Made by a program: the position numbers and the translations under genes. From the NCBI GenBank assembly GCA_031310005.1, contig CM062385.1, positions 2,914,001 to 2,978,000 on the forward strand: 64,000 bases of DNA, read 5' to 3'. Positions 43,720-59,501 of this stretch are shown here, piece after piece. Each line of letters opens with the position of its first letter. The stretch's first letter is position 1. Under the pieces are notes generated by a model that did not search any database, had not been told where the DNA came from, and worked only from the letters and a program-made list of their open reading frames with translations. This DNA is from Dactylellina haptotyla (lineage: Eukaryota > Ascomycota > Orbiliomycetes > Orbiliales > Orbiliaceae).

Positions 43720-46700
43720 TTGCACCAAATGTCACATTTTCAATCCTTGTCGGCTCCCTTCGTTGACAAAGTGTCTTCGTCTGACGGGAGCAATAACTCG
43801 ACCACCGCCGCTCTTCTGAACAATCACTACCTCCAGAACAATCCTGCGATCCTCCATCACCTCATCGCCAATTCTCACTCGCCCAGCATCCGGTCCAAGA
43901 TCGCTCCCGTCAAGTACCCGCGCAAGGAGAAAGAGGAGTTGTCCTTCGAGGAGTCCAGACGGCGTGCATTGGAGGCAACCGAGCTCGCTCTCGCTTCACC
44001 CCGGACAAAAGCCCAATTTCTCGAGCAAGAACTCAGCTGGGACAGTTTCACCCAGCGCCCGACTACACCGGACCGTCCGACGACAGCCCAATATTACGCC
44101 GAGGACGAACCCTCCTCGCACACTGACTCTCACACTCACTCCCACCAACCTCACCCTCACAACCAGCAGCAGCAGCAGCATCAGAACTATTCGCTGCACG
44201 GCGTCGCTTCCCCGGTTGAGTCCGAAGACTCGCAGACATCGTACTCCTCGGCTGACCGCTCTCTAAACGACCCACTCTCGCCTGCGACTTCTCAATACAC
44301 GCTCAAGCAGATCTCCCCCAGGCGATCGCTATCGACCTCCAGTAACGACTCCATCCAGTCCTCAGCTTCAAAAGCCTCCTCCTCCACGCGACCCATCGAG
44401 CGGGGTAACAATCCTCCCCAACAACACCTGAAAAAACTTCGCTCCGTTCCCGAGGGAGACTCCTCTTCATCGACCAGGAACGGCGGCAGCTCCCACAAAG
44501 AAATGGCGTCCGACGGTGCTCTGCCAGCAGCGCCTGGCGTCAGGCCAGCCGGCCCCAGATCGAGTTCCATCGATTCGGCGATAAACATCATCATCCAAAA
44601 CCAGACCGGTGACCGAACACCAGATGAGATTGCCACCCTCATCCAAGCTGCTGGTTCTGCTGAGGCTCTGATATCACACCTACTCAAGGACAAGGCGCAG
44701 GCCGCCTCGCAGAACTCACAGCTGTGGCGACTGGTCGACAAGCAACGATCCATGATTTTGAGCTTGAACAGAGACCTGGAGAAGGCCATGAAGGACAAAG
44801 AAAGATACCGCAAGAAATTAAAAGAGCAATTGAACACCGTTCCGCCGTTGCCTGTGGGTGCGGTGGACGTACGATCCGTCGGATCACCGACACCCAGCGA
44901 CGCACACGATACCGATACCACCTCCCAGGACGGCCGTTCACTCAAAGAACACACACGCAGCGATACAGTCTCGACTGTTGACGAACACATTGCACCGTAT
45001 CCTATGTCCCCCCAGCAAGGGCTCCCGGTCTCGGGTTTACAGCAAGAAGTCATGCCAGACGCTGACCAACACATTGTTTCGAATGGCCAGAGAAATGGAG
45101 GCAAGGCACCGTCGAATCTCGATCTCTCGAAATCCGCAGCTTCTACTGAAGCCGGTGCACCAACGCCTGGAATCCCTACACCGGGTTTGTCGAGAAAGAG
45201 GGCGCCGGCACCTCTGCAGCTGCAGGGGTCTGCCCAGGGTTTCTCTGTCCAACGAGATGTATGTCGATATATTTTTTCCGAAATCCATTCTATTGATATT
45301 TTATTCCATTTGTCCCATACTAACAAAATGCGTTTTAGGGACCCCCGAAAATTGCTGCACCAACCGACTTGACCGAAGATCAAGCTCGTGAGGTCCTGCG
45401 CCAGCAAGAGACTCTTATATCTCCCGGTCTTCCAAAGAAGATGGGATTCGATGGGTCCGATAATATCAAATCTACGACACTGACCGCACCACCACGGGGC
45501 CTTACGCTCAAAGGCTCATCTACGGCATTGAAAAGCCCAGCTCTTGGCCTTGGCCTACCGTTGAGCCCAAGACCAATCGATCGGCCCCTTGCATCACCAT
45601 TGTTATCGCCAAGGCAACCAAGAACTGAGGGCAGACTGGGAGGACCCCTCTCGCCTCCTCTATCTCCAAGAGCTGGCTTCGGATCTCAAATGGCAGCACT
45701 TAATGGACCTTTGAGCCCAGCGCTTCTATCTCCTCGCGGACCACAGTCATTCCTCACACAGGTGTCCGACCAGCCGGTCACGAACATTCACGAACAGCTC
45801 ATGAACCTACCTCAGATGGCCTCCCTAGCGAGGGAGGTGAAACAGGATGAGAAGGCACCTGGTGATTTTGCCAAGGAGGCCAGTTCGTTGAATGGCATTG
45901 CCAAAGGCGGTGACGATAGATTGCTTATTGTGCCACCCGCGCTGCAAACCATTGACGCCAAGGTCTTGTCCACTCGGATGAGAGCCCGCGGAGACTATTC
46001 GAAGGGAAGGGACCAGATCGTCTTTGTCCTGGCTGTGTTCTCCCGCACTAACGGCAGCGAGTTGTGGCGTGTTGAGAAGGACGTCAACACATTGGGCATT
46101 CTTGACTCCCAAGTCAGACAGTTCGCGAACCCGAAGAGCTTCACTGCCAGGTTGCCAAACATGACACTGTTCACGAACCACTCGCCCGCAAACATCGAAG
46201 GTCGGAAAGCCGCGATTGAGGAGTATTTCGTCTCTATTCTCAACACCATCCCGTTGGACCAGAGGGCCGGGCAGGCGCTTTGCGAGTATCTATCGGATAA
46301 TGTGGTTGATTCGAATCAGAGCGATACGGCCAGCTTACATAGCAATAAGGATAGCATCTCGAGCGTGCCCTACCAACCGGGTCGAGGAACTATTACCAAA
46401 GAAGGTTCTCTTCGAAAACGAGGCAAGAATTTTGGGGGCTGGAAGTCGAGATACTTCATCCTGGAGGGGCCTATTTTGAGATATTTCGAGCACAAGGGAG
46501 GGTCACATCTGGGTTCCATCCGACTTCCAAGTGCACAAATAGGGAAACAGTCTAATAACCCACCTAAAACTGAGAGCCCCGACGAGAACGATAACCAATA
46601 CCGACACGCGTTTTTAATCCTGGAACCAAAAAGGAACAATCCTTCTAGCGTCATTAGGCATGTTCTGTGCGCGGATAGCGACGCAGAGCGGGATGAATGG

Positions 46701-48383
46701 GTGGATTGTCTCCTTCAATATGTGCACTATTCGGATGAACATGACGATAATGCTAGTGTGACCAGCGAACGAAGAAGGAACGACGATACCGCTTCTGTCA
46801 CTAGCGAAAAAAGGAAAGGGAGCCTAGCCGAAGAAGGGCAGCCCCAGCCGGGTGAAAACCTGCGAGCTGTCTCTTATGATAATATGGTTCAAGGCCAGGC
46901 ACCGATCCATGGTCCACCCGCAACTGCGATTGATCGAAGACGAGACAACCCATCCCCTCTCTCGACAGTATCATCAGTATCGAAAATGTCAGACCATAGT
47001 GGCGAGAAAAGCGTAATGACCGGGTTGGCCTCGACCCTCGGCGGCAAATTTATGGCCAATGTTGCCCACGACGCACAGGACAGAAACAAACATCATCACA
47101 AAAAGAAGGGCATCTTCGGATTCATGCACCACAAACATTCGTCGGAACACGTCGCGCAGGACCACCACAATGCTCCAGCACCTTCCGCTGCCAACGTTCC
47201 AGCCAAGCTCCCATTATCGAGAAGCCCATTCGGCGCGGCCCTAGGTGATGCTGTCGAGTTCACTCGACCGCCAGGCGTTGCTGTTCCAATCCCTTCAGTC
47301 GTATACCGATGTATCGAGTATCTAGATGAAAAGGGTGCATGTCACGAGGAAGGAATTTTTAGGTTAAGTGGTTCCAATACAACCATCCGGAGTCTCAGAG
47401 AACGATTCAACACCCATTCGGATGTGAATCTGTTGGCTGATGACGACTATCATGATGTCCACGCTGTTGCTGGACTGTTGAAACTGTACCTGCGAGAGCT
47501 TCCGCACAATCTGCTCACCAGAGAATTACACGGGGAGTTCATAGCTGTTCTAGAAGATGAGGATAAAAACCACCGAGTCAATCTACTCAACGACTTGGTT
47601 CATAGGCTTCCGGACGAGAACTACACGCTTCTCAAGATGCTTGCCAGTCATCTTATCACCGTTGTCGAGAACGCCGGCGAGAATAAGATGACTGTCAAGA
47701 ATGTTGGGATCGTGTTCTCACCGACTCTAAACATCCCGGCCGGCGTATTCTCGCTCTTCATCCTCGAATACTCCTCGATCTTCCTCCGTCCCGGCGAAGA
47801 AGGTTACGGCGAATCCCTTGCCGAACCTCATGACACGTACACGCATGCCCCGTCGTACTCGTCGATCCCTGCGGCGAGCTCGTACTCCGGCCCCGCACCG
47901 CCTGCCCCCGCTGGCTTCCAAGCTCCGATGAGATCGGAGACGGGCCCCCTTCTCGCTGCCCCTCAAGCCTCGCACGGCGGCCTCCCGTCTACCCCACGTA
48001 GGATGACCTTTGACACATCCCCGGCGCCCGAGGATCGTCGAAGGCATAATGGTGGACAGGATGAAAGGAGTATAAATGCTGGTACAGTACCCCAGACGCC
48101 GACCTTCTTTTCAAGTGGTGGTGCGATAGGAGGGAGCATGACACTAAACAATGGAGATAAAAAGAGCCGAAGGCAGAGCACCATGTTGGGGTTGTTCAGC
48201 AGTAGTAAATTTTCAGGATTAAAAGGAAAAGGCGGCACGAACGAAGAAAGTCGTAAGTAGCTAATATCTCTTCATATACTCTCTCCCCTATCTGGTGTAT
48301 CTTTTTGGGAGGACCTTCTAATATTTTTGTTTTTGTTTTCTACAGCGAACCCGTTCGACGAAAACAGTATGTACGACGTATAA
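43720..48383 (+). CDS. BEM3: Rho GTPase-activating protein, Bem3 type (PX-PH-RhoGAP)
   Basis: Three exons, 43720-45258, 45339-48252 and 48346-48383; total 4491 nt (1496 residues); a second ATG at 43729 is possible. The first 700 residues are Ser/Pro/Gln-rich and disordered, with a short helical coiled-coil-like part near 330-370. A PX domain follows at about 720-830 (RARGDYSKGRDQIVFVLAVF), a PH domain at about 864-980 (GSLRKRGKNFGGWKSRYFIL) and a RhoGAP domain at about 1144-1320 with its Arg finger in EEGIFRLSGS (Arg1188) and LKLYLRELPHNLL. The last exon adds NPFDENSMYDV, with an NPF tripeptide of the kind bound by EH domains. Bem3 turns off Cdc42 at sites of polarised growth; PX and PH bind phosphoinositides. 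Confidence 0.94.
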
Positions 48384-51300
48384 CAGCGACGACTTTAACA
48401 AAATTCTTAGCAGCAGCAGCTTTCTTTTTCTTTTCTCGATAACTATATATTATTCTGGAATATTTATTTGGGTCCCCCGGGTTGCTTTTGATTTTTCCTT
48501 ATGAGTGTATGCGCCGTTTTTCTTTTTTGTTTTTTGGGCAAAATAGCAATTTCTCTTTCTTGTTTTCTGTACGTTTGTGTGACTTTTTACAATACCAATG
48601 TCTGCGTTAGACGACGATGTTTTTTCCAGCTTGTTAATTTCTTCAAGCCTCATGCAATTGCTTCCCACCGGTTTATACATATTTACTCCGTTTCTAAGGC
48701 ATACTATTTAGCAGATGATCCCTGGTATAATGACATGTCAAATCTTGATTTATTTCTTTCCATTCTTTTTCATTCTATTCTACCATGACAAGCAGGCGGC
48801 TTTTCGCTTATTTCCTTTTCGCACCAGAGCGTATTTTTTTTTTTTACCAGTTTTGTGTTTGTCCATGCTCTTTTGGGAGGTTACATCTATCGGATTCTAT
48901 CCTATTATGGCCGGCCGGTTTTTCTTCAATTCTAACGGTAATTATTTCTTTTCTACGTTCTTTGGAACGGAAACTGTAAATTACTATTATTTTTTACGGT
49001 TATTTTCTCGCTTGTTTCTTCGGAATAAGGTTTAGTGTATGATTTTTCTTTGCAAAAACACCGACATGAATACTTGTTTCTTCCTTTCGACCGTGTATAA
49101 ACAACCTTCAAAAAGTTGACAGCCGGTATTTTTCTCCGTTTAGTCCTATTTCTTCCCTTTTATCTGAGACCTCTGGAGCTCGCAAATTTTAAACAATGAA
49201 TTAGATTATTTTTCTGGGAGGTCTCACGAAGAATATTGATTATTGTTTTGACTTAGGTAATATCTTTGATATATTTGCTATTAGTTTTTGGTTTAGCTCT
49301 ATCCGCTGGTAGATGGTTTATGCTTAAAGTCTCAGCCTAATCGCTTGTTTCCTTACTTGATACGTTTACCGCCTGGCAGGCCAGGCAGGTTGAACATCTG
49401 TCAAGGTAACCTGGCCTGTGCGGGGTTCCTTGATGAAAGGGAACGGAAGCTGAATCCTAGGTTTTACAACTAGGAAAAAATTTGAAGACGAGCGGGTTCG
49501 CTCGATTTGGTTTTGGGAAGGTGATTGCGAGATGGGTGTGGGAGAAGAGGCTAAAATTTTATTATTTCTGCTTAAACAGACACCAGAAGTTTCGAGAGAG
49601 GCGGCCTTGGAGAACTAAGAAGTCTTGGTAGATTTATTTTAGTATAGTAGTAAAAGATTCCTGACCCGCTTTGTAGGGGGTTTAACGAAGAGACGTCCCG
49701 TTCGTGTGTGATGAGGGATGAGGAGGGGTGAGAAGAAAAAAATGCGGGCTTGCAGTTGCAGAAAGCGGTCTAGGCTGTAGCTCGCTAGTTTTCTGTCGAT
49801 CATCCGTATTCCAAAGCTTCTTTACAACCTCTGGTAATTCAAATATTTACCCCATCGGCCAAAATTTCTTACAAAAAGGATATTAAGAGAACGAGCGGGA
49901 GATTACAACGTTCGGAGCCAGAAACCGGTGATCGGAGCTGTATGGACCCAATTTCACGTAGCGGTAGCGTAGTTGCAAGGAAAGGGGATCGGTGTAACTA
50001 TTTTGGAGATCGAAAATCATATTATTTTATTTGTTTGTTAGTGATCACCAGTGGGTTGTCGCGTAACTTAATTTTTTCTTACTCCCACCCCTCAGAACCC
50101 CATGATTATGATCACGGTGCAATTGACTGGCTAGATTTTAGAAATTCACAGAAAGAAGGAGAGAAAAAAAGAAGACAATAAAAGAGGGTTATGTATGTAG
50201 TCATGTACGAGCCTGCGTGGTCTCACAAAGATGTTCCCGCTTCTGGATGGTGCTGAAGCAGGGAAAGCCCAGGGTGGGGAAACAGCCGTTTGGTTGATAG
50301 CCTAGATCTGGTTCTTTTCGGTCTTTGGGTTTCAAGATTCCCAGATTTCGTTCTTGCTCGCTTTTTTCTCCACTCTTGTTTATCGAGGGACACGAGGGAA
50401 GAAAGGAAAGGAAAAAAGGAAGTAAAAGTAGTAGCGCAATTGGCACGCCGCTTAGATCATCAGACTTGATTTCCATTCGCAGAGTTGCTAAGATGGGGTG
50501 TTGTGGTTCGGAAAGGTTAAAATGGCGTCGAGGATATCGGAATCAACGGTCAGGAACGGAGATATATTCATTGGCCTGCATTATCCTACGCGCACCTGGT
50601 AGCGCTGCCGGGCCAATTGGAAATCAGGGAGTGGGTGTCCCTTCGCGATAAGTTAATCTTTTTGTCTCCTGCATTCTGTTCCCTTTCGGTTCCCGTTCGC
50701 AGATCTGGAGGGGAACAAGATTCAGAAGTGGTTCAATTTGTGAGCGATATGGATGGGGTGAATGCAAAAAAACGGGTCAACCAGACAACTTTTTTTGACG
50801 TGCGGGTTGGATTTGGGTAGCTGGTACACGGTTATAGCAGGTGCAACCCGCGGGTCCCTGAAACCCGCCAGCGGGATGCGTTTTACGCAGATATATCTGA
50901 GTCTCTGGTCAAGCGAATAAAAATACATAACCCCAACAGTTGAAAAAACAACAATATGTCGTCTAGTATAACGTTTATTGTTTGAAGAGCGAAGTAGAAA
51001 GAGACACGTTCGGACGAAAGAAGCAGATGCTTGTAGAACCAACCGACCAGGGGAGGGGCAACTACCGTGAACCTGGCCGATTAGTTGGCAAGTTTCCTAA
51101 AACAACAACGAGCAGAAACCAACAGTTGGTCCAAGTCGCCCGCCCCCGCCGGGCCAGCCAGAAAACAAAAAACACAAACTAGCTTCGATTTGAAGTTGGC
51201 CTGCATACTGCGAATGCGCGCTGTGCGTTTTAATTTCACAGCTCCACTTTCTCTGTTAGCTCTGCCGTTTCTTAACGTCGCTACTTAAGCCCGATAGCCT

Positions 51301-51849
51301 GCTGCATCGGTTTTTTCCTCTCTTGCGACAGATCCAAACTTTTTTAGCTGTTGTTATTTTTTGTTATCTCTCCGCGTTCCGTTTCATGAATTTATTTTTC
51401 CCTGGTGCTGTTCGTTTCCACCATAGGGGCGCCGTGGACAATTGGCCAATTGGACGATTTGACGACGTAGCGACAGATTGGAAGATCCCTGGGTTAACCG
51501 TTGCGGTGGAGATGCCTCTTTACCTTTTTTCCTGCTTTCACATCGGATTCTAGATCTAGCTATAATAGAGGGCACATCTATATATGTCTCGCAGCCCCCC
51601 GCTGCCGGGCTTTCGTAAAGCAGCGTAATCAGAGCAAGCGCCTCGCACGAAAATAAATTAAGAAAACGCCGCTCCCTTTTCTTGTTTCTGCCACAGACGT
51701 AACTGGTGTGCCAGGTATTAGTCTATGATCGATCGTTGGTTAAAGCAGTCGTAGTGGCGCTAGTCTTTCTTTTATATATTATACTTCCTTCTTTTATCCA
51801 ACACACACGCTCCTTTACGTTTATGCATTTGTTATAGCACGTTGCGAGA
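48384..51849. other. Long AT-rich spacer
   Basis: About 3.5 kb. The first kilobase is T-rich with many poly-T runs, the 3' region of the RhoGAP gene; frames there (48501-48788, 48715-49035) are Phe/Leu-rich products of T-richness. The remainder has short frames without domains. From about 51540 the sequence becomes a leader for the gene at 51850, with TATATATTATAC at about 51773. Confidence 0.5.
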
Positions 51850-53044
51850 ATGTTTGCATCACAGAAGATACTGGCGTCTCCGGACCTCATTATGAATATG
51901 GAGTCTGATTATTCGTACGAAAATGAATCGTACCAGCAGTACCTACAGCGACTACGAGAGGGAGGAGCCTCGGATCCACGATTTAGAATAGATGATGACG
52001 AAGAGGAAGAGGAAAACCAGCAATTCGAAATGCCGTATATCGCACCGAATAAACACGTACCCGGCGAGTGGAGGTTCTCTGAAACCCAAGGCGTCTATTA
52101 TCAAAAGTATCCACAGGACCCTCATCACCAGCGAGCGCTACAGTATTACCAAACCGATAAATTCACGCCTGCATCACCGACGGGGACTATGCCGCTGCGG
52201 TTTTTGAACCTCGCGGGGTACACGGACGCCAATACCAATAAACGGTTTTTCTACCCGGCGGGGTCGTATAGATTTGTGGATATCGTTCCGGATGGCGTGC
52301 CTACGCCGCCTGCCACGCCGCCGTGTATCTGCGCCAATACTCAGCTGATGGATGAGCTGGGCATTAATGTTAAGCTGTCATGTGTGCATTCGGGAGATAT
52401 GAATAAATTCTGGAAGGTGATGGGGAGGGACAGCGATCTGATTGGTGGGTACAATGACAGCTATTTCAGTTTTACATTCCTCAAGATTCTGCGTGTATTA
52501 TGCTTATCTTGATCGGAATATCTTTTTATTTTTACTCTCTTTGATACGAGGAATGCTAACTTTGAATTCTTTGGGATGAGCAGGGACGGATCTGGATCGG
52601 AGTAACAGCAGCAAACCGCGCGGGGGCAGCAACGGCAGACCCGATACAGCGGCAACACTATCGAGCTCGCCGACGCTGACGAGTGAAGACTCGCCGTTGG
52701 AAATCACGGTCACGAAAACGATATTGGTCGAGGTGCAGAACACGTTTACCGCCAAGGTGGATTCCTCTGATGGAAAGAATGTGTACGACGTCTGCTGTGA
52801 TAGCAAGGGGAGCTCAAACGAGCGCCTTGATACAGCTGCCACTGAGAAGAGCTTCTGGGGCCATGATGCCTTCGGATACGAGGCAGACGGGTTGGACGAG
52901 GAGAAGAGGAGGACATTTACAGGAGGACTTCCGCCTCCAACAAGAGAAAGAGGAATGGAAGGTAGACTGGACAGTCTCAGACAGTCAGTCGGCGAGAATA
53001 AGGGCTTCCTAAAGAAGGCATGGGGAAGGTTGCGAAGAAAGTAA
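51850..53044 (+). CDS. Acidic protein with conserved-looking core, unknown function
   Basis: Two exons, 51850-52444 and 52584-53044; total 1056 nt (351 residues). Two further in-frame ATGs at residues 15 and 17 could be the real start. The first 60 residues are acidic (DDDEEEEEN). Residues about 70-195 look folded, with many aromatics and a Cys pair (WRFSETQGVYYQKYP, FFYPAGSYRFVDIVPDG, PPCICANTQLM). The second exon is Ser/Gly-rich, then has a beta-rich piece (ITVTKTILVEVQNTF) and ends in a basic amphipathic helix (GFLKKAWGRLRRK), which might touch membranes or RNA. I do not recognise the family. The donor GTGGGT is slightly unusual. Confidence 0.7.
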
Positions 53045-54600
53045 GCAAAGCTTCGTCAGCTAAGGAATGCGTCTACATTTGGGTGCCAGTGGTGTGGCAG
53101 TATGGAGGGAAGAATCCGAGAGGTATCCCTGCATAATACCCCCCATCGCTACGACGAGGTCGGGTGAGAGTGGGGTCAATCGGTGTCTGTGCAGGTTTGC
53201 AACTGGGTATAGCCCTCCGGTTGAATATTTCGTCAATTCGGATGAGGTTGAAGTCATTCGAGGTTTTGGATATCCCGATTGGGACGAGCTGCATGGGCAT
53301 AGGGAATGTGTTGTCCGGGACGTTTGGAGCAACACATGGAGCACAGCTCGCAACGCACGGCACCGAATACGGGCGATTGCTGTGGCGTCGGTGCAGTTAA
53401 TATATTTCAATCAGGCTGATTCTCGACAACTTGGAAGCGAGGGTCCGAAGTCACGATAACCCGTTTTCTTTTATATTATATAATTTTTTTGGGAGAAGCT
53501 ATCTCGGGGGCGCTTATTATCCGGGGTTTTTAATATCTGGGAGTTCTGGCGTATGGTAGTACATGTATATTATATGAAAGTTATAGGTCTCTCTCATACG
53601 GAATGCAATGCAAAAGAAAAAGTTTCACACCCGAAGAAACAAAAAAAAAAAAAAAGCTTTCACAACTACATTACTAACAGCAACATTCAAACGGTGTGAC
53701 AAAGATACGCCGGCTTAAAGCTTCCTCTCTGGTGGCCATGGCCGTATCATGATATGTAAATATACGGATGCTGGATATCGTCGTTATATCATTACCTGAT
53801 ATCAACCGGGTCCTGACGTAGTTCACGAGAGCCGAGAATCAATTTGGCTAGCGGATAGAGAGTCCTGTTTCTGACGGAGATTTCCTGCATAGAGGCCAAA
53901 TATGGAAGAGATGTGGAAGAGAATGACCATATCTACGGGCCTTGTGCGTGCCTGGCCAGACCTCCTTTCACCTTGCATGAGCTCCCAGACAGATGCTGCA
54001 GGAAGAGAGGTAGAGGTGCCCAGCGATTGCTGGCCAGCTCTTTCCCTCAGCCCCAAAAGGGGTAAAGCGGATTGGCCGAGTGATGTGTTCAGGGTTCTAC
54101 TCCGAGCCAGTGACAGATGTCGCTCTTACTCATCCTGGGTTTCTTTTTTTTTGCTGGTCAAGTCATCAAGGCAAAAAAAAAAAACCAAAAATTTTCTTTC
54201 TTGCTCACTGTGTACGTACGTACTATGTTGCAAGAAGAACGTTTGTCTCGCAGTTCGGTGATTTGAGCTGGATGCGGTGGATGCTCCTCCTGTTTGCCAT
54301 CATGTCAGATCGATACCGGCTTCCAGCAAGTATCTGCTCAGCATATGGCAGAGGCAGCAGCCGAATGGAGCATAGATCCGTCTACGGGCACCGAGCTTCG
54401 GTGTCAGTGTGTTTTGAAGTTCTGCAGCAGCACGGAAGAGAAGGCAGAGTTTTCTAGCGTGAACGCTACTTCGCCACATGCAGACAAGCCGCCAGTAGAA
54501 AGCAGCATAGTTCCGGCGACGGGTCTTAGTTGAAGACTGTGTGCCTTAGTACTCGTACGCTAGTCGGGTCCCTGTGCAGCGGGTTTGAGAGAGTGGGAGA
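53045..54600. other. Spacer with no convincing gene
   Basis: About 1.6 kb. Frames on both strands (53060-53459, 53823-54261, 54080-54457) overlap one another and have no domain. An A-run lies near 53640 and another near 54175. Confidence 0.45.
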
Positions 54601-55591
54601 GAGGAACGTTGTTCAACCCACAAACCAGGCCGATGAAATAAAAAAAAAAACTATAAACCACTATTTTTTTTTTTGCCTCCCGATCCCCTTCTCTTCCCTT
54701 CCCTTCTTCTTCTTCTTCTTCTTTTCCTCTCCTCTCCACCCGCGAACTTATCATCATCATAAACCACAAGACCCTTTTTTTTAATCACCGGGGGATAATA
54801 CGTTATTTCCTATAGTACTACTAATCGATAGACTGTGTTTTTTCGTTATATCGTTTAATCCCGTTCGTGTCTTTTGTTCCCTTCGAAAGAGACGTTCATT
54901 TTCGATATCACGATAATTTACTATTTTTGCTGCTTTTTGTATCTGCGTCACTTCCGCACTCAGATACAAGAACCCGTTCTTCCTCAGCTTCTAATTTCAC
55001 ACGGCTGCACTCGTCGTCATCGGCTTCGATCGTAATCGTCGGATCCTGCCTGCGAAGACCCTGTCGCCAGTCGCTGCTTCCCTATAGACTTACTTGCCTT
55101 CCTTGTCAGTCACTTTCGTCGACGAACATCTATACATTCTTTTCTTTCCTTTTCGAGCACGCCGGGATCTCAGCATCTGGTTTGCTTTCTTTGTTTGAGG
55201 AAAAGAAAGGGACGTTTCGACGAGATCAAAGTTACCGTCAAAACCTTCTCTCTCTCGCCCGTCTTCCGACTCCGTCACGAACCCGGGAGATAGCATCTTT
55301 TTATTCCATTTGGATTACCTCGTAGACTACTGCCTTCCAGCACTCTACGAAACCCCCGTTACCCTGGTGGGACGCTACTAGTCTCGACGACTTATTTTTG
55401 CGCTTTTCCATCTGCTTCGGAAGCATTCTCGCTCCTTCCACTGCGTTCTGTCGGCTCGCCATTTTTTCCCTTCGGAAGAAACCCAACCCACACAGCCCGC
55501 AACAACACCACCAAATCTCTCCCAAACCATCGACGCTTCACGTCATCCTCCCTCCCTTCTCTCTCTCCAACCAAACCCCTCAACCGCAATC
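54601..55591 (+). promoter_or_regulatory. Long pyrimidine-rich leader and promoter of DED1
   Basis: The kilobase before the Ded1 ATG is dominated by C and T on the plus strand (long CTT repeats at 54703-54725, then TCTC/CCTTC tracts up to the start). It contains many ATGs and an upstream frame of 152 codons at 54867-55325, whose Ser/Leu/Phe-rich product reflects the base bias. Ded1 helps ribosomes scan structured leaders, so a long leader on its own gene could feed back on its expression (inference). Confidence 0.45.
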
Positions 55592-57880
<2,289 letters not shown>

Positions 57881-59501
57881 ACGTTGAGACTGCTTGCCCG
57901 GGTTTTGGTTGTCTCCGTATTCCATTTCTAGCTTCTGATACAACAATTATGGACGACGACGACCGGAATCTATACCTTACATCAGACATATTACTCCTTT
58001 TTTACGGTACTTTTTTCTCGAACCAAAATCTCTTCATCAACCCATTCTCTTACAGGCTTGCGGACGTTTTTACAGTGAGCCTGTTGGGAGAAATTCTTTT
58101 TGTCTTTGCAAATACTGGCGAAAGCACAATTTAATGACTGGAATGGGTTTCGGGAAAAGGGTATATAAAGGCGTTCACTGATGTTTTTCTGGGCTGGCTA
58201 TCTTATATTATTCGACTTTTTTTCGGTTTTTCGATTTCCTTTTATTTTTTTGCTACTGCTCTTTTTTTAAACGGAATGACCCCTCACGACCTTTCGACTA
58301 CTCAAGATACAAACCTTTTGTCTAATGTTTTTTCACTCCAATAAACTGAACAAAAGGACTCCCATTATCATTCACAGTACTTCTCTATTTATATGTTTCT
58401 TCCTTCCGCATCGTTTTCTTTTTCTTCATCATCTTTGGAAGGCCGGCCTGCTCTAAAAGAGAACGTTTATGACATTACACAAAAAGTTTCGCAAGACCTT
58501 ATGAACTCCGCCTTTGCTTTTTGTCAGTTTTCCTTCTTATTTGCATCAATAGACCTGGGAAACAGATAAAGCTGAAAGGCGTGGAGTTATTTTTTTTATT
58601 CTGAGGTTTTTCGTATAAATCTTTTGTTTTTAATGACAACCTTTACGGCTTAGACAAAGAAGAAGAGGAAGAAGAGAGAAGAAATCGCAATCAATTGTTG
58701 CAAAACAAAATCCAGCACGCAGAATTTCTAGGAGCTAGGTATCCTTCTTTCTCGCCTTAAGTCACATATAGAACATTGTCTTTTTCTGTTGTCTCCTTTT
58801 TCTTTTACACCGGAAAAATCATAATGGGAAGTCCGCATACAAATAGCATCAACATTAGACTTGGGTCACGGGGTTAATTTCTTTTGCTTTTTTTCTTTCC
58901 ATTTCATTCAATGGGATGTTTGTTCGTACGCTTGCTATTCTGCTTTTTACTGTTTACTGCTATTATTATCGTTTTTGTATTCTCTTTTTTTCTTTTCCTT
59001 ACTTGAACTCTCTTGCGAGATGGGATAGAAAGAAGCCCACCACAGAGATGAGGAAGATCCAGAATCTTTTATTCAACAAATACATACACGCCTTTTTTAT
59101 ATCCCCTCGATGATGAATTTCTTTTTATATTTATCAAAGAGAGAGAGGGACACCAAAGGAAAAGAAAGGAAGAAAGGAAAGACATGCTTTTTTACAAATG
59201 TTTCTCTTTTTCGTCTTTTTCGGCTCGTACTCTTCTAGCACTTCTGAAATGGAGATGTTAGGAGGGGAGCGAGGTAGCTTTTAGTCTAAAATAACAAATG
59301 AATAAAAAGCCAAAGAAAGTTTTGGATCAAAAAAACAATCCTCAATTGCCTAAATTAATATTCTTATATGTGTGGTTTTATGCAGTGCTCATATTTTTGT
59401 GTAACATGTGAGGTCTATGCTAGCTTCTATTCAGACTTATACTGAAGATTTGGACAGTACTCGCTCCCATTGCTATATAATCCTAACAGCTTTATTTGAG
59501 C
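57881..59501. other. Convergent 3' spacer
   Basis: About 1.6 kb between the DED1 stop and the Zn2Cys6 gene stop. It is T-rich with many poly-T runs. The short frame at 58916-59113 is Phe/Leu-rich and not called. No gene is supported. Confidence 0.5.

Noticed and set aside
44292-45407. 371-codon antisense frame opposite the RhoGAP
   Set aside because: It mirrors the Ser/Pro codon bias of the sense gene, has no domain, and overlaps the well-supported BEM3-like exons.
54867-55325. 152-codon frame upstream of DED1 as a protein gene
   Set aside because: The product is low-complexity Ser/Leu/Phe from a pyrimidine-rich leader; noted only as a possible uORF.
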